From Flavobacterium sp. 140616W15 (GTDB lineage: Bacteria; Bacteroidota; Bacteroidia; Flavobacteriales; Flavobacteriaceae), in NCBI RefSeq assembly GCF_003668995.1, contig NZ_CP033068.1, positions 3,534,001 through 3,598,000 on the forward strand: 64,000 nt of DNA. Reading direction: 5' to 3'. Each line of letters opens with the position of its first letter. The stretch's first letter is position 1. The notes below the pieces were generated by a model that saw only the letters and a list, made by a program, of their open reading frames with translations, had not been told where the DNA came from and did not search any database. Shown piece by piece: positions 40,399 through 49,093 of the stretch. A program made the translations under genes and the position numbers.

Positions 40399-42264
40399 AT
40401 GAGAATACCACTTCAAACAAACCAAACATTATATAGAATCCTCTTAGTGGTTCTATTATTTTCTGCTTCTGTAAAAGCGCAAATCCAGAAGACAGAACCT
40501 CCATTTTGGTATGCAGGCATGAACAATCCTGAACTTCAAATCATGTTCTACGGAAAAAACATTGCACAATATGAACCTTCTGTTTCTAACAATGTAGTCA
40601 TTAAAGACATTAAAAAAACCGAAAACCCTAACTACATTTTCGTAACAATCGACACTAAAAACATACCTGCATCAGAGTTCGTTTTTTCATTTAAAAACAA
40701 AAACAAAGTTGCATACACACAAAAATACTCCTTAAAGAAAAGAAGAGAAAATTCTGCTCAACGCAAAAGTTTCGACGCATCAGATATGATGTACTTAATC
40801 ATGCCTGATCGTTTTGCCAATGGAAACCCTAAAAACGATAGCGATGCTTCATTAGTAGAAAAAGCAAATCGCTCAATTCCTGGCGGACGTCATGGTGGTG
40901 ATATCGAAGGAATCATCCAGAACTTAGATTATATTTCTTCTCTAGGAGCAACAGCAATCTGGAACACACCATTAAACGAAGACAACGACAAAGAACATTC
41001 GTATCATACGTATGCACAATCTGATGTTTACAAAATCGATGCGCGTTATGGAACAAATGAGGATTATGTTCGTTTATCTAATGAAATGCATAAAAGAGAC
41101 ATGAAGTTGGTTATGGATTACGTGACCAATCACTGGGGAATCACACATTGGATGATTAAAGATTTACCAACAAAATCTTGGATTAATCAATTTGAAAACT
41201 ACACACAAACGCATCACAGACGTGAAGTAATTACTGATATTCACGCTTCAAAATTGGATAAAGAAGTTTGTATCGATGGATGGTTTGTTCCTTCAATGCC
41301 AGATCTAAATTTAAAGAACCCTCTAGTTGCAAAATACCTAACTCAAAACGCTATCTGGTGGATTGAATATGCAAATCTTGATGGATTCAGAGTAGACACT
41401 TACAATTATTCTGATCCTACAGCAATGGCAAATTGGGCAAAATCAGTAACAGATGAATATCCAAACTTTAATATTGTTGGAGAAATCTGGATGCACAATC
41501 AAGCCAATCTAGCCTATTGGCAAAAAGACAGTAAAATTGGTGCAATACAAAATTACAATTCAAATTTACCAAGTGTAATGGATTTTACCTTACACAATCA
41601 AATTGGGTCTGCATTTAATGAAGACGAAGCAACTTGGGACAATGGTATGATTAAATTTTACAATAATTTTGCATTAGATTATCTATATCCAAATACAAAC
41701 AACATTATGGTTTTTGCAGAAAATCATGATACCAGTAGGATCAATGATCTTTACAAATATGACATCGCTAAATACAAATTGGTAATGACATTAATGGCAA
41801 CCGTTCGTGGAATTCCGCAATTGTATTATGGTTCAGAAATTGGAATGGGTGGAGACAAAAGTCAAGGTGATGGCGGCATACGTCAAGATTTCCCTGGTGG
41901 ATGGAACGGCGATCAAAACAATGCTTTTACTGCAGCAGGCAGAACAGCCAAACAATCTGAATATTTTGATTTCACATCAAAACTATTCAATTGGAGAAAA
42001 ACAAATGAAGCGGTTCATTTCGGAAAAATGACACATTATATTCCAGAAAATAACACTTATGTTTATTTCAGATATACAGATGCTAAAACTGTAATGGTTG
42101 TTTTCAATAACAATGCAAAAGAGCAAACCATTAAAACAAATCGTTTTAAAGAAAACATCAAGAATTTTAAATCCGGAAAAGACATCCTTACAGGAAAAAC
42201 ATTCGATTTAACATCAGAAATTATTTTAGAACCAAAATCTGCAATAGTATTAGAACTGGAATAA
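40399..42264 (+). CDS. Periplasmic GH13 amylase (neopullulanase/SusA-like)
   Basis: 621 residues with a signal peptide (ending VKAQ, about 28). An N-terminal cyclomaltodextrinase-like beta domain (PPFWYAGMNNPELQIMFYG) precedes a GH13 barrel with all regions intact: DYVTNH (about 240), GFRVDTYNY (about 328), GEIW (about 360) and ENHDTSRI (about 441). A C-terminal beta domain ends the protein. The architecture matches SusA-type neopullulanases that cut imported maltodextrins in the periplasm. A 268-nt gap and a terminator separate it from susB. Confidence 0.92.
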   Translation: MRIPLQTNQTLYRILLVVLLFSASVKAQIQKTEPPFWYAGMNNPELQIMFYGKNIAQYEPSVSNNVVIKDIKKTENPNYIFVTIDTKNIPASEFVFSFKNKNKVAYTQKYSLKKRRENSAQRKSFDASDMMYLIMPDRFANGNPKNDSDASLVEKANRSIPGGRHGGDIEGIIQNLDYISSLGATAIWNTPLNEDNDKEHSYHTYAQSDVYKIDARYGTNEDYVRLSNEMHKRDMKLVMDYVTNHWGITHWMIKDLPTKSWINQFENYTQTHHRREVITDIHASKLDKEVCIDGWFVPSMPDLNLKNPLVAKYLTQNAIWWIEYANLDGFRVDTYNYSDPTAMANWAKSVTDEYPNFNIVGEIWMHNQANLAYWQKDSKIGAIQNYNSNLPSVMDFTLHNQIGSAFNEDEATWDNGMIKFYNNFALDYLYPNTNNIMVFAENHDTSRINDLYKYDIAKYKLVMTLMATVRGIPQLYYGSEIGMGGDKSQGDGGIRQDFPGGWNGDQNNAFTAAGRTAKQSEYFDFTSKLFNWRKTNEAVHFGKMTHYIPENNTYVYFRYTDAKTVMVVFNNNAKEQTIKTNRFKENIKNFKSGKDILTGKTFDLTSEIILEPKSAIVLELE

Positions 42265-42307
42265 AAAGGTAAGTTTTACATTCTTTGTAGCTAAACCACA
42301 ATATATT

Positions 42308-42372
42308 TAGCCACAGATTATAATAATTAAACGGGTTTTTAAATCTGTTCAAGTCATCATAATCTGTGGCTA
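42308..42372. repeat. Intergenic inverted repeat with TAGCCACAGATTA ends
   Basis: A 13-14-bp perfect stem (about 42308-42321 with 42359-42372) closes a 37-nt loop. A T-rich tract follows on the plus strand, so it may also act as a terminator for the amylase gene. A related CTGGTTAATCTGT string at 40249-40261 suggests a dispersed intergenic element. Confidence 0.5.
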
Positions 42373-42399
42373 TTCTTTTTTAAGTTATGAGTAAAATAA

Positions 42400-42456
42400 G
42401 TCCCAGCGGGACGTTATATTAATAGAAATTTATTAATCCCACTAATAGATTAACGT
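42400..42456. repeat. Possible REP-like palindromic element
   Basis: GTCCC-AGC-GGGAC (42400-42412) is a short perfect hairpin that is GC-rich against an AT-rich background. A second pair, ACGTTA (42411-42416) with TAACGT (42451-42456), brackets the following AT-rich stretch. The composition and palindromes resemble small dispersed repeats. Only a genome-wide search can prove copy number. Confidence 0.35.
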
Positions 42457-42495
42457 GTCTTTATGGTTCACTTTTAAAATCGACATCATTTTGTT

Positions 42496-42503
42496 TACTT
42501 TTG
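42496..42503 (+). promoter_or_regulatory. -7 box for the glycerophosphodiesterase gene
   Basis: TACTTTTG fits TAnnTTTG and ends 7 nt before the ATG at 42511. Confidence 0.55.
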
Positions 42504-42510
42504 TAAAACT

Positions 42511-43197
42511 ATGAGTGAAATTCTTAAAATAGCACATCGTGGCGCAAGAGGTTACGAACCCGAAAACACCTTAAAGGCATTCCAGAAAGCATTAGACTTA
42601 CATGCTGATGGTATTGAACTAGATGTACACCTCAGTTCTGATGATCATATTATCGTAATTCACGATGAAACTATTGACAGGACTACTAACGGAAAAGGTT
42701 TTGTAAATACATTATCTTTGCAGGAATTAAGAGAGTTCCGAATAGAAAACAAACTACAGATTCCAACATTACCAGAAGTCTTTGATCTAGTAAACCAGCA
42801 ATGTTTTATTAATATAGAATTAAAAGGTCAAGGAACTGCTGATGCTGTAGTTGCATTAATTGAATTATATGTTTCAGAAAAGAACTGGAATTACAATTCT
42901 TTTCTTGTATCCAGTTTTGAATGGGATTTTTTACAACGAATTAATAATCTAAATTCAGAAATTTCTATTGGTGTTTTAACCGAAACTGATATTCATTCGG
43001 CTATTACTTTTGCAGAAAGCATAAAAGCAAAAGCAATTCATCCCGATTTTAATTTGCTAAACAAAGAAAACGCAATACAAATAAAAGAAAAAGGCTTTCA
43101 GATTTTTCCTTGGACAATCAATGAAAAGGAGGATATTGCAAGAATAAAAGCATACAACATAAACGGGATTATTAGTGATTTTCCTGACAGAATATAA
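42511..43197 (+). CDS. Glycerophosphodiester phosphodiesterase
   Basis: 228 residues of the GDPD TIM-barrel family without a signal peptide, so a cytosolic UgpQ-like form. KIAHRGARGYEPENTLKAF (residue 6 on) gives the catalytic HR and metal-binding EN pair. GIELDVHLSSD supplies metal residues, VIHDETIDRTTNG carries the second catalytic His, and the C-terminal INEKEDI and GIISDFPDRI segments are typical. It hydrolyses glycerophosphodiesters to glycerol-3-phosphate and an alcohol. Confidence 0.93.
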   Translation: MSEILKIAHRGARGYEPENTLKAFQKALDLHADGIELDVHLSSDDHIIVIHDETIDRTTNGKGFVNTLSLQELREFRIENKLQIPTLPEVFDLVNQQCFINIELKGQGTADAVVALIELYVSEKNWNYNSFLVSSFEWDFLQRINNLNSEISIGVLTETDIHSAITFAESIKAKAIHPDFNLLNKENAIQIKEKGFQIFPWTINEKEDIARIKAYNINGIISDFPDRI

Positions 43198-43266
43198 AAC
43201 CAATTCTTATAATCTTTGTCAAAATTTAGAACTTTGACAAAAATACTTAGAGGTTAAAATAAAAAT

Positions 43267-44475
43267 ATGACTCAAAATTTTGATATAATAATAGTAGGTG
43301 GCGGTGCAGCAGGATTTTTTACAGCAATAAATATTGTAGAGAGAAACTCAAAATTAAAAGTCGCTATCTTAGAACGAGGATCTGAAGTACTTACAAAAGT
43401 TCGTATTTCAGGCGGAGGTCGTTGTAACGTAACGCATGCTTGTTTTGAACCCAATGAATTGGTTAAATTTTACCCGCGTGGTGAAAAAGAACTACGAGGC
43501 CCTTTTCATCAATTTTGTTCAGGAGATACTATCGAATGGTTCGAAAAACACGGAGTAGAACTAAAAATCGAAGATGATGGAAGAATGTTTCCTGTATCTA
43601 ATTCTTCACAAACTATTATTGATTGTTTTTTAAAAGCTACTGCAAAATTAGGCATTACCGTTCTTACAGGACAAAGCGTACAATCTATCTTTAAAAAAGA
43701 AAACTTCTGGAAAGTCGAAACACAAAACCAGAATTACATTGCCGAGAAATTAATTTTGGCAACGGGAAGCAATCCTAAAATATGGGAAATGCTGCAAACT
43801 TTTGGTCATGCCATTGTTAGTCCTGTCCCTTCCCTATTTACCTTTAATATAAAAGACCCAAGAATAAAAGAATTGCCAGGTGTTGCTGCACAAGCAACTG
43901 TAAAAGTAAAAGGTACCAAACTAGAATCGACTGGCCCTTTATTAATTACCCATTGGGGAATGAGTGGCCCAGCAATCTTAAAACTTTCGGCCTGGGGAGC
44001 ACGCATTTTGCATGACAAAAATTATCAGTTTACAATTTTTGTAAATTGGTTAAATGATATTGATACCGAAGATGCCGAAAAAATACTAAAAGAATTAAAA
44101 CAAGAACATGCTAAAAAAGCTGTTTCTAAAAAATCCCCTTTTGACTTCCCAAACCGATTATGGGAAAGTTTAGTTTTAGCATCTACTATCGAAGCTGAAA
44201 CCAAATGGGCTGATTTATCTAAAATTCAACTTCAGAATTTAGCGAATCAATTAACAAATGGAACTTTCCAAGTAAACGGAAAAAGCACTTTCAAGGAAGA
44301 ATTTGTGACTGCAGGCGGAATTGATTTAAAAGAAATCAATTTTAAAACCATGGAAAGTAAATTACATGAAAAATTATATTTTGCTGGAGAAATTGTAAAT
44401 ATTGATGCAATTACAGGAGGCTTCAACTTTCAGAATGCATGGACAAGCGGTTTTATTGTAGCAAATTCTATTTAA
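43267..44475 (+). CDS. FAD-dependent flavoprotein of the HI0933/BaiN family
   Basis: 402 residues. The N-terminal Rossmann motif IIVGGGAAGFFTA (8-20) binds FAD. ISGGGRCNVTH (about 49-59) is the family signature, LATGSNPKIWEM follows, and the C-terminal TAGGIDLKEIN and GEIVNIDAITGGFNFQNAW complete the FAD site. Members are putative NAD(P)/FAD oxidoreductases whose substrate is mostly unknown, so the bile-acid role of BaiN should not be assumed here. Confidence 0.9.
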   Translation: MTQNFDIIIVGGGAAGFFTAINIVERNSKLKVAILERGSEVLTKVRISGGGRCNVTHACFEPNELVKFYPRGEKELRGPFHQFCSGDTIEWFEKHGVELKIEDDGRMFPVSNSSQTIIDCFLKATAKLGITVLTGQSVQSIFKKENFWKVETQNQNYIAEKLILATGSNPKIWEMLQTFGHAIVSPVPSLFTFNIKDPRIKELPGVAAQATVKVKGTKLESTGPLLITHWGMSGPAILKLSAWGARILHDKNYQFTIFVNWLNDIDTEDAEKILKELKQEHAKKAVSKKSPFDFPNRLWESLVLASTIEAETKWADLSKIQLQNLANQLTNGTFQVNGKSTFKEEFVTAGGIDLKEINFKTMESKLHEKLYFAGEIVNIDAITGGFNFQNAWTSGFIVANSI

Positions 44476-44490
44476 TATAATAAAGTAAGT

Positions 44491-45051
44491 ATGAATACAG
44501 GTCATTACAGAAGAATTGATGATAGGATTAATGTTCTTAGAAAGATCATTTCGCCATTTCAAGATCAATTAAATGAAATGCGCAAAATAAATAAAGAAGA
44601 AGATTTTCTTTATTGGGATTCAGTATATGCTGACGATATGGAACACATTGTAGGAACTGTATTTATAGTCTTGCAAAATTATATTAATAGCAGCATTCAT
44701 GATTTATATCCAAAATTAAAACAAATTCATGAGAAGTACTCTATTGACGAAAAGATAGACAATTCAAATATCTCTAGAATTGAATTAATTATTGCAATTG
44801 CAAATTTTTACAAACACAGAGATTCCCCTTCTGAATTACGCAAGAATACTATCAAACCATTTGACAATTTAAACATCCCTACAAAAGTAATATATGGACT
44901 AGGAAACGAAGACTTTTTCCATAAAACCGGATCTGACTCACCTGTTTACCAAGGCTTCAATTTTTTATCTGAGTACTGGGATTTTAATGAATTAATAAAT
45001 ATCGTCACAAAATGGCGAGAAAATTTATGGATTCAGGAAGAATTAAAATAA
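44491..45051 (+). CDS. Uncharacterised 186-residue protein
   Basis: A hydrophilic, helix-rich protein without signal peptide or membrane segment. It starts 15 nt after the flavoprotein gene. The middle part (VFIVLQNYINSSIHDLYP, ELIIAIANFYKHRD) looks like a helical bundle. The C-terminus is aromatic (FLSEYWDF, WRENLWI). I recognise no family. The long open frame and close spacing support a real gene. Confidence 0.65.
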   Translation: MNTGHYRRIDDRINVLRKIISPFQDQLNEMRKINKEEDFLYWDSVYADDMEHIVGTVFIVLQNYINSSIHDLYPKLKQIHEKYSIDEKIDNSNISRIELIIAIANFYKHRDSPSELRKNTIKPFDNLNIPTKVIYGLGNEDFFHKTGSDSPVYQGFNFLSEYWDFNELINIVTKWRENLWIQEELK

Positions 45052-45080
45052 GTCATTATAAAATATAGTTTTTTCCTAAA

Positions 45081-45149
45081 TCAATTAACAAGAGTTTACG
45101 AATTCTATAAGTTTTACTTAAGATAATTATAATAATTTTACTTTCAACT
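45081..45149. repeat. Duplicated upstream region, first copy
   Basis: A 69-nt stretch before the gene at 45162 is similar along its whole length to 45965-46033, including AATTAACAAGA and ATAAGTTTTACT. Both copies end 12 nt before the start codon, so the promoter and leader were duplicated with the gene. Confidence 0.7.
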
Positions 45150-45161
45150 AATTAACCATAC

Positions 45162-45890
45162 ATGAAAGTAAAATTACTTACAACAATTTCGTTACTTACC
45201 TATCAACTTAGCATTTCTCAAACAGAAAAATTACTTCACGGAAAAGTTTTTTCCAACAACAATCCTCTTAAAGAAGTAGAAGTTATTAATAAAACAGCGA
45301 AAACCAGCACCAGAACAAATACTTTGGGAGAGTTTTCGATTCCGGTAAAAGTAAAAGATAGTCTGCTATTTTTCTCTAAAGATTACTTTTTTACAAGACT
45401 AAAAATAACTCAATCCGATATTGATAAAGATAATATTATTGTTAATATGGTTATCAAAGCCGAAGAATTAGATGAAGTAGTAATAACGACTATGAAATTT
45501 AATCCTGTAAAAATTTCTCAAAAAGATATAGACAATGTAAAACTCTATAAAGAAGTTGGATCTTTGCAAAAATATACTGGCGTTTACGACGGAACTATTC
45601 CAAATGGTATGGACTTCACCCGAATGGGAACTGGGCTTTTAAATTTATTTAAAAAAGATAAAGAGGAGCTCAAAAAGAAAACTTCGGAAACTGATTTCAA
45701 AAAACTTATAGCAAAATCAATTCCTTCAGATTTTTTCACCAAAGATTTAAACTTAAAACCCGAGGAAAAAGACCTTTTTATTGAATTTTGCGATGCTGAT
45801 CCAAGATCTAAGAAACTTTTAGAGGACAATAATATATTAGCTACAATGGATTTTTTGTATGCAAAAAACGGAATGTTTAAAAAACTGTGA
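45162..45890 (+). CDS. Exported CarboxypepD_reg-like domain protein, paralogue 1
   Basis: 242 residues with a signal peptide (about 1-19, ending SISQ). A single carboxypeptidase-regulatory-like beta-sandwich (LLHGKVFSNNNPLKEVEVINKT ... NTLGEFSIPVKVKDSLLFF) ends in a TonB-receptor-like AEELDEVVIT motif. No plug or barrel follows. The C-terminal 120 residues form a unique conserved module (FFTKDLNLKPEEKDLFIEFCDADP). It is a tandem paralogue of 46046-46801. The function is unknown, and surface or periplasmic location is inferred. Confidence 0.75.
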   Translation: MKVKLLTTISLLTYQLSISQTEKLLHGKVFSNNNPLKEVEVINKTAKTSTRTNTLGEFSIPVKVKDSLLFFSKDYFFTRLKITQSDIDKDNIIVNMVIKAEELDEVVITTMKFNPVKISQKDIDNVKLYKEVGSLQKYTGVYDGTIPNGMDFTRMGTGLLNLFKKDKEELKKKTSETDFKKLIAKSIPSDFFTKDLNLKPEEKDLFIEFCDADPRSKKLLEDNNILATMDFLYAKNGMFKKL

Positions 45891-45913
45891 AAAAAGCTTT
45901 AAGTATTCAGTAA

Positions 45914-45939
45914 CAGTCTCAGTTTCTTGATTGAGACTG
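45914..45939 (+). terminator. Hairpin after paralogue 1
   Basis: An 8-bp stem (45914-45921 with 45932-45939) with a 10-nt loop 24 nt after the stop. There is no T-run, so termination is uncertain. Confidence 0.35.
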
Positions 45940-45964
45940 AATAGCGCAACTGTAAACTAAAAAC

Positions 45965-46033
45965 TGAATTAACAAGACTTTAGAAATTCCATAAGTTTTA
46001 CTCAAGACAACTCTAATAATTTCACTTCTAACT
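45965..46033. repeat. Duplicated upstream region, second copy
   Basis: Partner of 45081-45149, same length and same 12-nt distance to the following start codon at 46046. Downstream flanks are also similar (an AGTATTCA hairpin and ACTGTAAACT after both genes). Confidence 0.7.
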
Positions 46034-46045
46034 TACTACTTATAG

Positions 46046-46801
46046 ATGAAAACAAAATTACTTACTACAATTTCTTTATTTACCTGCCAACTTGGTGTTT
46101 CACAGACAGAAAAGCTCTTAAAAGGAAAAGTTTCATCAGAAACTACACTCCTGGAAAATGTAGAAATAATCAATAAAACATCTAAAACTAGTACTACTAC
46201 AAATGAACAGGGAGAATTCGCGATTTTAGTAAATGTAAAAGACAGCTTAATATTTTTCTCCAATGATTATCTTTTTAAAAGGCTAAAAATAACTCAGGAA
46301 AATATTGAAATGAACAATCTTACTGTAAAGATGCTTCCAAAACCAGAAGAATTAAATGAAGTGGTTATTTTATCTAAAAAACTAAAACCGGTATTTATAA
46401 CCAAAGAGGAAATCAAAGAAATTAAATTAAATAAATCCAGAGCCAAACTAGGGATGAAAATTGATGGCTATAAAGATGGCACAGCACCGATTGATCTTGG
46501 AACTGATTTTGTTCGTCTTGGTAAACAAATCTATAACATATTTAAAAAAGAAAAAGAAAGAAAAATCGAAACACCAAAAATAGATTTTATTCAACATGCA
46601 AAAACGACGTTGAATCCAGATTTTTTCACAAAAGACTTAAAACTAAATCCAGAAGAAAAGGAACTTTTTCTTGAATTTTGTGATGCAGACCCTAAGTCGA
46701 TAAAAATCCTTGAACACAGTAATATTCTTTCTACAATGGATTTTTTATATACTAAAAACGAAGAATTTAAGAAAGTAAAAAGCAACGAAAATAAAAATTA
46801 A
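46046..46801 (+). CDS. Exported CarboxypepD_reg-like domain protein, paralogue 2
   Basis: 251 residues, aligned through its length with paralogue 1: signal peptide (ending GVSQ), LLKGKVSSETTLLENVEIINKT, EQGEFAILVNVKDSLIFF, PEELNEVVILSKKLKP, and the C-terminal FFTKDLKLNPEEKELFLEFCDADP block that is nearly identical. The central linkers differ. The conserved C-terminal block is not part of the regulatory-like fold and is the probable functional region. No partner is evident from neighbours. Confidence 0.75.
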   Translation: MKTKLLTTISLFTCQLGVSQTEKLLKGKVSSETTLLENVEIINKTSKTSTTTNEQGEFAILVNVKDSLIFFSNDYLFKRLKITQENIEMNNLTVKMLPKPEELNEVVILSKKLKPVFITKEEIKEIKLNKSRAKLGMKIDGYKDGTAPIDLGTDFVRLGKQIYNIFKKEKERKIETPKIDFIQHAKTTLNPDFFTKDLKLNPEEKELFLEFCDADPKSIKILEHSNILSTMDFLYTKNEEFKKVKSNENKN

Positions 46802-46804
46802 TTC

Positions 46805-46836
46805 CAGTATTCAAAATAATATTATTCTGAATACTG
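46805..46836. terminator. Palindrome between convergent genes
   Basis: A 32-nt near-perfect palindrome (9-bp outer arms plus 6-bp inner arms, one mismatch) lies between paralogue 2 and the convergent TspO gene. It lacks a T-run on either strand, so a terminator role is only plausible. Confidence 0.4.
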
Positions 46837-46847
46837 AAACTGTAAAC

Positions 46848-47324
46848 TTATTTATTAAGCCACCAAATACTAGCGTTTAAGATAGTTGCAAAACTTACCC
46901 AAAGCAAATAAGGAACAAGAAGGTATCCTGCGACTTTATTAATTTTAATAAACTTCAAAAGAGTTTCATAGATCATTAACCAGAGTACAAAAATTTCAAT
47001 AAGTGCCAATAATGGATTCATCAACCCAAAAAATAAATACGACCACAAAGCATTCAGAGCTAATTGTATGGCAAAGAAAACCAATGCATTCTTAACTGCT
47101 TCTTTTTCATACTCAATTCGATCCCAAACTAATCCAGCCGCGACACCCATCAAAAGATAAAGTAAACTCCAAGCAGGCGCAAAAACCCAATTAGGAGGAT
47201 TAAAACTTGGTTTAATCAAAGTGGGATACCAAGTATCAATACTAGATCTTGTCACTATTCCAGAAAAATACCCAATAGCAAGACAGGTAACAACAACCGC
47301 TAAAATTCGAGTGATTTTATTCAT
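46848..47324 (-). CDS. tspO: TspO/MBR family membrane protein
   Basis: 158 residues with five predicted helices. WYPTLIKPSFNPPNWVFAPAW (about 32-52) and ALNALWSYLFFG with a tryptophan-rich C-terminus are the TspO/peripheral benzodiazepine receptor signature. Bacterial TspO proteins bind tetrapyrroles and affect stress and pigment responses. It is monocistronic on the minus strand. Confidence 0.93.
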   Translation of the reverse strand: MNKITRILAVVVTCLAIGYFSGIVTRSSIDTWYPTLIKPSFNPPNWVFAPAWSLLYLLMGVAAGLVWDRIEYEKEAVKNALVFFAIQLALNALWSYLFFGLMNPLLALIEIFVLWLMIYETLLKFIKINKVAGYLLVPYLLWVSFATILNASIWWLNK

Positions 47325-47405
47325 TTTATACTATATTTTTGAGTTAATAAAGGTAAACATTTTTATAGGCTATCAAAAAGTGCAAAAGGTATAATTCAAA
47401 AAAAG

Positions 47406-47413
47406 TATCTTTG
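47406..47413 (+). promoter_or_regulatory. -7 box for diphosphomevalonate decarboxylase
   Basis: TATCTTTG, a full consensus match, 17 nt before the ATG at 47431. Confidence 0.6.
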
Positions 47414-47430
47414 CGTAAATTTTTTATTTT

Positions 47431-48534
47431 ATGTTAACAGCAAACGATTTTATACCAAAAAAATATACTTCAGATATAACAAAAGGCAACTTCGAGTGGA
47501 GCGCACCAAGTAACATTGCTTTAGTAAAATATTGGGGTAAAAAAGACAATCAAATTCCGGCTAATCCGTCAGTTAGTTTCACATTAAACAACTGTAAAAC
47601 GATTACTAAATTGAGTTTTTCAAAGAAAAACACTTCGACTCCGCTCAGTGAGACAAATGATGGCTTTTCATTCGATTTGCTTTTTGAAGGAAAACCAAAG
47701 GAAGACTTCAAACCTAAGATTCAGAAATTCCTAGAGCGTGTTTTTATCTATCTGCCTTTCTTAAAAGACTATCATTTTACAATAGACACTCAAAATACTT
47801 TCCCACATAGTTCCGGAATCGCCTCTTCGGCATCTGGAATGGCAGCTTTGGCAATGAATTTCATGAGCCTGGAAAAAACATTAAATCCAGAAATGACAGA
47901 AGAATACTTTTATCAAAAAGCTTCTTTCCTAGCACGTTTAGGATCAGGAAGCGCTTGCCGAAGTGTAAAAGGAAGTGTTGTTGTTTGGGGAAATCAAGCC
48001 AATATAAAAGGAAGCTCTGATTTATTTGGAGTAGAATTTCCAAATGCAATTCATAAAAACTTCAACAATTATCAAGATACTATTTTATTAGTTGATAAAG
48101 GCGAAAAACAAGTTTCGAGCACCGTGGGACATGATTTAATGCACAATCACCCTTATGCAGAAAGACGTTTTGCACAAGCCCATGAAAATCTAGATAAACT
48201 AATAACAATTTTTGAAAATGGAAATCTGGAGGAATTTATCAAAGTAGTCGAAAGTGAAGCATTAACACTGCATGCTATGATGATGACCTCTATGCCCTAT
48301 TTTATACTAATGAAACCAAACACATTACAGATTATCAATGCAATTTGGAAATTTAGAGCCGAGACTAAAATCCCAGTTTGTTTTACGCTAGATGCAGGGG
48401 CAAATGTTCATGTTTTATATCCCGAAAACGTTACAGAGAAAGTACTGCAATTTATTCAAGACGAATTAGTTGTATTTTGCCAGAATGGTCAGTACCTTTG
48501 CGACAAAATTGGAGATGGTGCAATTGCATTATAA
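47431..48534 (+). CDS. mvaD: Diphosphomevalonate decarboxylase
   Basis: 367 residues of the GHMP superfamily. SAPSNIALVKYWGKKD (about 26-41) is the enzyme's substrate motif, with PANPSVSFTLN next. The ATP-binding loop SSGIASSASGMAALA lies near residue 126, and LGSGSACRSVKG follows. It decarboxylates mevalonate diphosphate to isopentenyl diphosphate. A toxin-antitoxin pair separates it from the next mevalonate-type kinase. Confidence 0.95.
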   Translation: MLTANDFIPKKYTSDITKGNFEWSAPSNIALVKYWGKKDNQIPANPSVSFTLNNCKTITKLSFSKKNTSTPLSETNDGFSFDLLFEGKPKEDFKPKIQKFLERVFIYLPFLKDYHFTIDTQNTFPHSSGIASSASGMAALAMNFMSLEKTLNPEMTEEYFYQKASFLARLGSGSACRSVKGSVVVWGNQANIKGSSDLFGVEFPNAIHKNFNNYQDTILLVDKGEKQVSSTVGHDLMHNHPYAERRFAQAHENLDKLITIFENGNLEEFIKVVESEALTLHAMMMTSMPYFILMKPNTLQIINAIWKFRAETKIPVCFTLDAGANVHVLYPENVTEKVLQFIQDELVVFCQNGQYLCDKIGDGAIAL

Positions 48535-48565
48535 TTTTACGTATCTTTAATTAAATTTTTAGATT

Positions 48566-48784
48566 ATGGACATTCAATTAGAAAAACTCGAGTTAATAAA
48601 AATGTTAACCGAGATTGACAATCCTGAAATCATCGAGTCAATAAAAAAGATTCTGACGAAAGAAAAAAAAGATTGGTGGAATGATTTAACTGATCGGCAA
48701 AAAGAAGATATTACTCAAAGTGAATTAGAATTTGAAAAAGGAGAATTCACAAGCTTTGAAGATGTGATGAAAAAATACAGGTAG
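48566..48784 (+). CDS. Putative antitoxin of a ParE/RelE-type pair
   Basis: 72 residues, charged and helical, ending FTSFEDVMKKYR. That C-terminus is typical of small addiction-module antitoxins in Bacteroidota that neutralise RelE/ParE toxins. No classical DNA-binding fold is obvious. Its stop codon overlaps the toxin GTG start by one base, a usual sign of translational coupling. Confidence 0.75.
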   Translation: MDIQLEKLELIKMLTEIDNPEIIESIKKILTKEKKDWWNDLTDRQKEDITQSELEFEKGEFTSFEDVMKKYR

Positions 48785-49089
48785 TGAATCTTAAAGTAAA
48801 TATTTCAAAAACAGCTGAGAAAAATTTAGATTCTGTTTTAAATTTTATTGAAGCCAGATGGTCCAAAAAATCAAAAGAAACATTTTTATTGAAATTTCAA
48901 AAAGCAATTTCGATAATAAGTATGAATCCTGAAATTTTTCCAAAATCATCAGTAAATAAAAAATATCGAAAATGCGTTATAACAAAACAATCAAGTTTCT
49001 TGTATAGTTTTGGTTCAAATGAAATAAAGATTTACACCATTTTTGACACACGACAAGACCCAAATAAAATTAAGAAAGACATTAAATAA
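48784..49089 (+). CDS. RelE/ParE-family toxin
   Basis: 101 residues starting at a GTG. The ParE fold is suggested by VNISKTAEKNLDSVLNFIEARW at the N-terminus, FPKSS in the middle, and the strand pair RKCVITKQSSFLYSF and EIKIYTIFDTRQDPNK at the end. ParE toxins act on gyrase and RelE toxins on ribosome-bound mRNA, and the sequence does not tell which. It lies 4 nt before the mevalonate-kinase-like gene. Confidence 0.82.
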   Translation: MNLKVNISKTAEKNLDSVLNFIEARWSKKSKETFLLKFQKAISIISMNPEIFPKSSVNKKYRKCVITKQSSFLYSFGSNEIKIYTIFDTRQDPNKIKKDIK

Positions 49090-49093
49090 ATAT

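Noticed and set aside
48582..49089. Toxin-antitoxin pair as a defence island or mobile element
   Set aside because: No integrase, transposase or direct repeats were seen around it. Only the two genes themselves are supported.
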